DNA from: an uncultured Roseibium sp. | GTDB lineage: Bacteria > Pseudomonadota > Alphaproteobacteria > Rhizobiales > Stappiaceae | Length of the DNA: 64,000 bases | Assembly: GCF_947496995.1 (NCBI RefSeq) | Contig: NZ_CANMFD010000005.1 | Span: 248,001 to 312,000 of the forward strand | Reading direction: 5' to 3' | Part shown: in pieces, positions 17,580-26,500 of the stretch | Layout of the letters: every line of letters starts with the position of its first letter | Numbering within the stretch: the first letter of the stretch is position 1 | Notes under the pieces: generated by a model | The model's input: only the letters and a program-made list of their open reading frames with translations | Database searches by the model: none | Told to the model about the DNA's origin: nothing | Position numbers and translations under genes: made by a program

Positions 17580-20500
17580 ATGATCCGCAAGGACCGCATA
17601 CAGGATATCTACCCGCTTTCTCCCATGCAGGAGGCCATGGTGGTGACGGGCCTGCGGGCTCCGGAATCTACCGCCTATACTCAGCAGATCCGGATCGCGC
17701 TGAAAGGCCCGCTGGACAGAGCCGCCTTCGATGCGGCCTGGCAGCAACTGATTGACCGCCACACGATACTCAGAACCGCCTTCATCCTGCGCAATACGCC
17801 GCGGTTTCTCCAGGTTGTCCTGAAACAGGCGTCTGCAGATGTAACCGCGCATGATCTGAGCGCCCTGGATCCGCCGGACCGGGACGTGCGGATCGAGCGG
17901 CTTTGCCTGGCGGAACGGGTGCGCGGTTTCGATCTTGAGGCAGGACCGCCCTCGCGCATTCAGCTGGTGCGGCGATCACCGCAGGAACACCTGATGATCT
18001 GGACGCATCATCACGTGTTGCTCGATGGCTGGTGCCTCGGGCTTCTGGCCGAGGAATTCTTCTCGCTTTATGCCTCCAGGTGCACTGGTCAGCCCTCCGG
18101 CCTCCCACCGGCCCGCGCCTACTGCAATTTCATCAAATGGGTGCAGGACCGGCCGGTTGAAAAGTCACTGCCTTACTGGAAAACCTATCTGGACGGCCAC
18201 GAGCCGATGCCTGCGCTTCCCGCGGGCGACGCGCCGCATTCAGATGCGGGAAAAGCAGATGTGGAGCATACCTTCGGCCCTGAGGTTTTGCGCGCGGTCG
18301 AAGAGCTCGCCGGCCGGCTGCGGTTGACGCCCGGTGCGCTGATCCACGCGGCTTGGGGTGTGTTCCTCGGCAGATATACTGACACAAGCGATGCGCTGTT
18401 CACCTCCGTGATCGCCAACCGTCCTCCTGACCTGCCGGGTGCGGACAGGATGATGGGTCTCCTGATCAACGCGGTGCCGGTTAGAGTGCGTTTTCGCGAG
18501 GCCGAGAGTTTTGCGGACATCGCCCGGCAGGTTCATGCTGATATGCTGGCGCGTGCAGACCATGAACATGTACCGCTTGCCGGTATTCAGGGCGCCGCCC
18601 CGCAGGCTTCCCGGGTCTTCGACACGCTGCTGATTGTCGAGAACTATCCTCTGGGCGGCGCGTCCGGTGTGGAGGCCGCGACCGGGCTGCATGCGATCCC
18701 GGAAGCGCTGACTGAAGAAACGCATGCGCCGATGACACTGCAGGTTTCCCTGGCAGGGTCGCTTCATCTGCATTTTTCCGCAAATCCTGAATGCCACGAC
18801 CGGAAGATACTGGCGCAGTTCGCCCGCCATTTCGCGGACCTGTTCGAAAGACTGGTTGCACAGGCCGAGCGGCCGCTAGGCGAGCATTCCCTGTTGGGCC
18901 GGCAGGAGGCGCGCGTGCTCAGCCAACTCCCGGGAGACCTTCCATCTCCCGGCAGCATGGCTGGGCTGCTTGCAGCCCGGTCGGCAGAGATACCGGATGC
19001 CCCTGCCTTGAGAGCCGGCGGAGAATCCCTGACCTACGCGGAGCTATCCGGCAGGGCCGATCGGCTCGCGGCGCATCTTGGTTCCACGCTCGGCGTGCGC
19101 CTTGGGGACCGGGTCGGCCTGATGCTTCCGCGCAATTCGTGGCTGGTGACGGCCATGCTGGCGCTCATCCGCATCGGCGCCGCCTATGTGCCCCTGGGAC
19201 CGCGCGATCCGGCGGCGCGCACCGGTTTCATCCTGGACGATGCAGGCGTGAGCGCGCTCATCGCCGCGAAGGAGACCTCTCTCCCGACTGGGTATGAAGG
19301 CCCCGTTCTTCGGCTCGATGCGGAAACGGTTCTGCCAGAGGCTGGCTTCGAAGGTCCTGCTCCCTCGCCGGACGATCTGATTTACGTGGCCTATACATCG
19401 GGTTCCACCGGGCAGCCCAAGGGTGTCGAGATCGCCCATCGCAGCGTTTCGGCTTTTACCGCAAGCCTGCCCGCCACGCTGGGGTTCAAATCCGGTCAAC
19501 GTATCCTCGGGCTGACGACGCACACGTTCGATATTTCGGTTCTTGAACTGATTTCCAGTCTTGCACTCGGGCTGGAAATGGTTCTTGCCGACGACGATAC
19601 CGCAGCCGATCCCCTGGCAATCTGTGATCTCATCCGGAAGTCCTCTATCGACGTGCTGCAGGTCACGCCCTCCCGCCTGCGCACACTGGTAGATGCCGGT
19701 GGCTGGGAAAGCCTCCGGGATGTGGAGACCGTTCTGGTCGGCGGGGAGGCATTGCCCACCGACCTCTTCAACGGCCTTCGCGCCCTGCAGAAAACGCGCG
19801 CGATCAACGTCTACGGACCGACGGAAACAACCATCTGGTCGACGGCGCAGGATCTCGGCGACGGACTTTTGTGTGTCGGCCGTCCCTTTCCCGGCGAAGG
19901 GGCATTCATCCGGGGGCGTAACGGGCAGATCATGCCTGTGGGCGCAATTGGGGAATTGTGCCTGACAGGCGCCGGGCTGGGCGTGGGCTATCACGACAGG
20001 CCGGACCTCACGGCGGAGCGCTATCCCGCGCACCCTTTTTCTGCATCCACAAGATACTACCGCACCGGAGATCTGGGGCGCCGGCGCGCCGATGGCCGGT
20101 TCGAAGTGCTGGGGCGTCTGGACGATCAGGTGAAACTGCGCGGTCACAGGATCGAACTGGGCGAGATCGAAACTGTCCTGCGGCAGCTTTCGAGCGTGGA
20201 GGAAGCGGTCGTTCTTGCTAATCCGGACCCGTCCGGCGCTGTCCGCTCTCTCACCGCATACGCTGTCCTTTGCAGTGGAGTTGCATCCGAAACGGTGCTC
20301 GAGCAGTTGGCAGGCAGACTGCCCGTCTACATGATACCCGCGGCGCTGGTACCCTTGCCGAAGCTGCCCCTCATGGCCAGCGGGAAAATCGATCGCTCCG
20401 CGCTGAGACTGATGCAGGGAACGGTACCGGCGGCAATAACCGAGAATGATCCGCCCCAGGACGAGACGGAATCCGGCATTGCCCGTATCTTCGCGGAGGT

Positions 20501-23500
20501 TCTGGAAAGGCCGGCGTTCGGGCGAACGGAGGATTTCTTTGCCGCAGGCGGCCACAGCCTGCTGACTGCCAGGGTGATCGGACGTATCCGGCGCGACTTC
20601 GGATGCTCCGTGTCGATCCGGGAGTTTTTCGACGAGCCGACCGTCGCCAGTCTTGCACGGCATGTGCGCGCGCGCGGCGGAGCACAGGGGACAAGGATCG
20701 AGCCCGCGCCGCAGGCTGCCGACGATCCGCTGACACCCGCGCAGCAGCAGCTCTTCGTGCTTGACCGGATCAGGCCGGGCCGGGCCGATTATGTCGTGTC
20801 CACCGCCTTCACGCTTCAAGGTTGCCTTGACGTTTCCGCCCTGCGCCGGGCGCTCGATGGGGTAATGCAGCGTCACGAAAGTCTGCGCACGGCTTTCGTG
20901 ATCAAGGACGATGCGCCGCGGCAGGTTGTCCAGCCGCCAAGGGCTCACACCTTCGAGCAGGCAGATGCGCCGGATCTTGCCACCGCGGAGGACATCATTG
21001 CCGCTTTCATGGCATGCGGCTTCGATCTTTCGGAAGGCTACCTTTCGCGTGCGTTGCTCGTTCGGATAAACGGGAACGAACACGTTCTTGCGTTTGCGCT
21101 CCATCATATTGTGGGCGATGCCATTTCGCTGGGCGTGATCGCCCGGGATCTTTCGCGGCTTTACAATGCTGAAAAGGCGACGCGCTCCGACGCCTTGAAG
21201 CCGCTGGCACTGCAGCAGCGGGATATCGCCTGCTGGATCAGTGCCCGGTCGGACGGTCCGGAAATGAGCGAAGCGGCAGCCTATTGGGCGGAGACGATGA
21301 AGGGGCCTGTTCCCCGGCTCGACCTTCCGCTTGACCATCCCCGCCCTGCGAACCTTTCCGATGCGGGAGAAATCGTCAGCAACGGCATCGATCCGGACCT
21401 GTCTCTGGCGCTGCAGCAACGGGCCCAGGCAGCGGGTATCAGCCTGTTCACCCTTGTCGCCGCCATCACCGCCCTCACCCTGACGCGCTGGTCGGGGCAG
21501 GATGAGGTTGTTGTCGGCACCGCCGTCGCCGGACGCGATCTGGTTGAACTGGAGAGCCAGGTCGGCCTTTATGTCAACATGGTGCCGCTCCGTTTCAGCG
21601 TGGCGGACCAGGAAAACACGGATGCGTTTCTGGCTGCAGCGCACGCCGTCGTGCTGGGTGCGCTTGACCATCAGCACTATCCCTATGACCGGTTGATCGA
21701 CAGCCTGCAGATCCAGCACGATCCGGCCCGTACGCCGCTTGTCGAGGTCATGATCGGACTGCAGCGCCTGACGCAAAGCCGGGCTGAATTCGACGGGCTA
21801 ACCGTCAACGCACTGCCGCATGCCGGCCGATCGGTGCGTTTCGACCTCTCCTTCGATGTGGTGGAGCGTGACGAAGGCTGTTTCAGCCTTGAACTCAGCT
21901 ATCGGAAGAGCGTTTTTCCCGCCGCGCGTGCCGAACGTCTGGCCCGGAGCTGGTGCCATGTCGCCCGACAGATGGTCGAGATGGCAGCGATGCCACTCAA
22001 TCACCTGGCTATCCTGCCGCAAGTCTCGGCTGAAGAGCCTGAAGCAATCGCGCCTGATACGCTCACCGACATGTTTGCCAGGCAGGTGGCCCGAACCCCA
22101 AAAGAAACAGCGTTGGTTGAGGCGGGCAGGAGCCTGACCTATCGCAGCCTCGCCGACAAGGTTCAGACCCTGGCGCGGGCGCTGGTTTCAAGTCACGGTG
22201 CCGCACCGGGAGACCGGGTCGGCCTGTTTCTGTCCCGGTCGGCCGACGCGGTAATCGCCCTTCTTGCGATACAGCACGCGGGTGCGGCTTATGTGCCGCT
22301 TGATCCGAAGTTGCCGGATGCGCGGCTCCGGCAGATCGCGGAACAGGCCGGTATCGCTCTCGTGGTGACCGGTGACGAGGGGCTGAACCGCGCCAAAACG
22401 CTTTTCCCGGTTCGAGTGGCAACGGTTGCGGACAAGACGCACGAGACAGCCGCTCTGCCTTCTGTCGGACCGAATGACCTGGCCTATGTCCTTTTCACGT
22501 CCGGCACTACGGGCGTGCCCAAGGGGGTCATGATCGAACATGGCAGCGTGACAAATCTGGTCCGCTGGATGAACGGCACAATTCATGGTGGCAGAGACGC
22601 GGTTCCGGGCCATCACGCCGCCCTCGCGTCACTCGGTTTCGACGTTTCGGTACATGAGATTTATGCCGCGCTTCTGCTCGGCCATGCGCTGCATATCATC
22701 CCGGATGAGATCAAGACCGATCCGCGTCGCCTCTGCGCGCAAATTGCCAGAGAGGGGATTACCTCGCTCAGCCTGACCCCAAGCCTTCTTTCGATTCTCC
22801 TGGATGCCGGTCAGATCGATTCGGCCTGGCCGGTCCGTACGCTGCTGCTTGGTGCGGAGGAGCTGCCGATTCCGATGGTCGAAGCGGTTAGAAAGGCCGC
22901 ACAGCAGCCGGATTTGCGCATTTTCAATCTTTACGGTCCCAGCGAGGTCTGCGTCGAGGCGACGTGGCACGAGTTCGAAGCCGATCTGTCGCAGCTTACC
23001 GCGGCACCGATCGGGGTGCCGATCGATGGGGCCGAGGTGCTGATTTGCGATGCGAATTTGCGTCCACTGCCGCCCGGGGTCGCCGGCCAGATCTGTATCG
23101 GCGGACTGGGATTGGCACGGGGCTATCTGAACGCGCCCGAACTCACGGACGCCGTTTTTGTGCCGCATCCGCAGCGGCCCGGCGCCCGGCTCTACCTGAC
23201 GGGAGATTTCGGCTACCGCCGCGAGGATGGGGTTCTGATGTTTTGCGGCCGGCGGGACCATCAGATAAAAATCCGCGGCCACCGGATCGAGCTGCTGGAA
23301 ATCGAACGGCAGCTCACCGCCCTTCCAGGCATTCGTTCGGCTGTCGTGACAGCTCCCGAAGGACCGGCAGGGCGCGATCTGGTCGCCTATGTGGCCGCCG
23401 CAACGCTGGACGCCGAGGCCGTGCGCCAGTCGCTGGCTGCTGTCCTTCCCGCATATATGGTGCCGGAACGCTACGTCCGGCTCGACAAGATCCCGCTGAA

Positions 23501-26500
23501 CGCGTCGGGCAAACTGGACCGCAGCCTGCTTCCGGCACCCGGTGACCCGGTTGCCGCCGGGACGCCGCCCTGTCCTGGCCGGGAGACGGAAATCGCCGTC
23601 CTGTGGGCGCGCATTCTCGGTTTGGAAAAGGTCACCCGGGAGGACGATTTCTTCCGCTGCGGCGGGCACAGTCTGGCCGCGATCCGGCTGCTGACAGCGC
23701 TGGAACGCGAGACAGGTGTCACCGTGCCTCTGGCGGATTTCATGAGGTGGCCGACAGTGGCGGGACTTGCCGCGCTCAGCCAGGGAGCGGGCGCTGCAGA
23801 TGAAATCCGGCCCGCGCCGCCGTCCGCCAATTATCCGTTGTCTCCGGCACAGCGCAGGCTCTGGGTTCTCAACGAGATCGACCCGAGGGCCTATCTCCTC
23901 AATGTTGCCGTCAGGATCGACGGACCGCTCGGTACCGACCGCCTTGCCGCTGCCTGCGCGCAGATCGGGGCGCGGCATTCGGCGCTCGGCACCCGGTTCG
24001 TTACAGCCGGCGGTGGACCAAGGCAGTTCCCGGCCGCCTGCCAAGTGGAGCTGATCCAACATGATGCGCGCGGCTGGAGCGAGAGCCGGATTCAGGATGC
24101 GCTGCAGCAGGCGGCGCAGATGCCGTTCGATCTGGAGGCCGGACCTCCCCTGAGGCTGCAGCTCTGGCGCAGTTCGGACGAGCGGGCGCTGTTTCTGCTC
24201 AGCCTGCATCACATCGTCGGCGACGCCGGGTCGCTGGATCTGGTGCTGAACGAGATCTGCGCCGTCTATGACGCCCTCGGGAAGGGCGAGACCTCGCCCC
24301 TTCAAGCTCTCGCACTCCAGGCGCACGACTTCGCGGTGCATGAGAACGAACTGCTTGCACGGCTCGAAGCTGGTGAGGAGAGCCCGCTCAAAGCGGCACG
24401 CGATTATTGGCATCAGCAGCTTGCGGGGGGACCGACCCGTCTCGATCTGCCTTCCGACCGTCCACGGCCCAAGGTCAAGACGAGCACCGGGCGAACGATC
24501 CCTTTCATGGTCGATCCGACCCTCGCCAAGGCCTTGACGGATCGGGCGGTGTTTGCGCATGGCGGCCTCTTTGCGCTTCTCACGGCTCTCGTGAAAACCC
24601 TGTTTCACCGCTACACCGGCGAGGAAGATATCTGGCTGGGGACTGCCATCACGGCGCGCCAAAGGGCAGAGCTGGAGGCGCAGGTCGGGTTCCATGTGCA
24701 GACCGTCGTGCTCAGGGACCAGGTGTCGGGGGATATGCCGTTCGACTCGCTTGTCGATGCTGTCGCGGAGACCATCGTGCAGGCCACGGCACACGCCGCC
24801 TATCCGCTCGACAGTCTCGTTGCCGACCTCAACGTGCCGCGCGACACGAGCCGGGCCGGCCTGTTCGACGCGATGATCGTCTATCACGTGACCGAAGCCC
24901 AGCCGGACGGGATGAAGGACCTGTCCTTTACGCCCGTGCCGCTTGCCGATGACATTGCCCGCTTCGATCTGACGATGCATTTCTCGCGGGATGGCGACGG
25001 CCTTTCCGGTGCGGTTGAATACAACACCGATCTGTTCGACGCAGACAGGATCACACGACTGATCGAGCATCTGCTGCAACTCGCCCGGAGCGTGGTGGAA
25101 GCAGGCGACCGTACGGTTTCTTCCCTCGATATGATCGCGCCATCGGAGAGGGCGCTGCTTTCGGCCTTTTCCACCGGACCTGCCGCTCCCATGCCGACGG
25201 GTACGATCCACGATGCGGTCTGGGCACAGGTGGCGCGGACGCCGGACCGGCTGGCCGTCGCCGGTTCCGAGCATCTTACCTATGCCCGGCTCAGGTCCGA
25301 CGCGCAGGACCTTGCCGCCTGGCTGGCCGACACCGGCAAGCTGGTGGGAGGGGAGGCTGTCGGCGTGTGCATGGAACGTGGGTCCGACCTCGTCACCACC
25401 ATTCTGGCGATAATGGAGGCGGGCGGTGTCTATCTGCCGCTCGATCCGGCCCATCCGGTAACGCGGATGGACAAGGCGCTTTCGGAAGCGGGATGCCGGC
25501 TCGTTCTTCACGACGCGGCCGGTCAGGGCGTGACTTCGGTGGCGCCGTCCATTGCCCGCTACAAGAACCTGACACTGGGCGGCCGCGCGGTGGGAACACC
25601 CGGTCTCCACCCTGACAGCGCCTATCTGATCTTTACGTCGGGCTCTACCGGTCTGCCCAAGGGCGTCAGGGTCGGACATGCGGCGTTCCTCAACATGGTC
25701 GCCGCGCAGGTCGAAACCTTCGGGATCGGGGCCGAGGACCGGGTCCTGCTTTTTGCCTCGCCTGCCTTCGATGCGTCCCTGGCGGAGATGTTCACCAGCC
25801 TGACCAGCGGAGCCGCACTTGTACCGGCAACGGCTGAACGCATCCGCGACGGCGCGGAATTTGCCGGCTGGATGACGGATGAGCGGATCAGTGTCGCAAC
25901 CCTGCCTCCGGCCTTTCTGGCGGCTCTCGACCAGCCGGAACTACCATATTTGCGCGTCTTGATTACTGCAGGCGAAGCGCCGCTGATCAGGGATGTTGCG
26001 CACTATGCCAGGCGGCTTGCCTATTTCAATGCCTACGGCCCGACGGAAAACGCCGTCTGTTCGACGATCCAACGTGTGGAAACCGCCGTTCCCCCCATAC
26101 CCATCGGCCGACCGATCGCCAATACCCAGGCTCATATTCTCGGCGCCGATCTGCACCCCGTCCCCATCGGTATTCCGGGGGAAATCTGCGTTGCCGGGGC
26201 CGGACTTGCGCAGGGCTATCTGGATCCCGTGCAAACGGCGGCGCGCTTCGTCACCGGGCCGGACGGCACCCGTCTTTATTTCACGGGTGATCGCGGGAGT
26301 TGGAGTACGGACGGCACGATCCTTTATGCGGGTCGTGACGATGCGCAGGTGAAGATCCGCGGGCAGCGCATCGAACCGGGCGAAGTCACGGCCATTCTGG
26401 AACAGCATCCGCAAGTGCAGCAGGCGCTCGTCCTGCTGCGCGGCGAAGCCCTGATTGCCTATGTCGTCGGCACCGTGCAGGAGCGTGAATTGCGCCGCCA

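Noticed and set aside
22629-25679. 1016-codon open frame on the minus strand opposite the third NRPS gene
   Set aside because: Same reason: low-complexity composition, no motifs, and a confirmed gene on the other strand.
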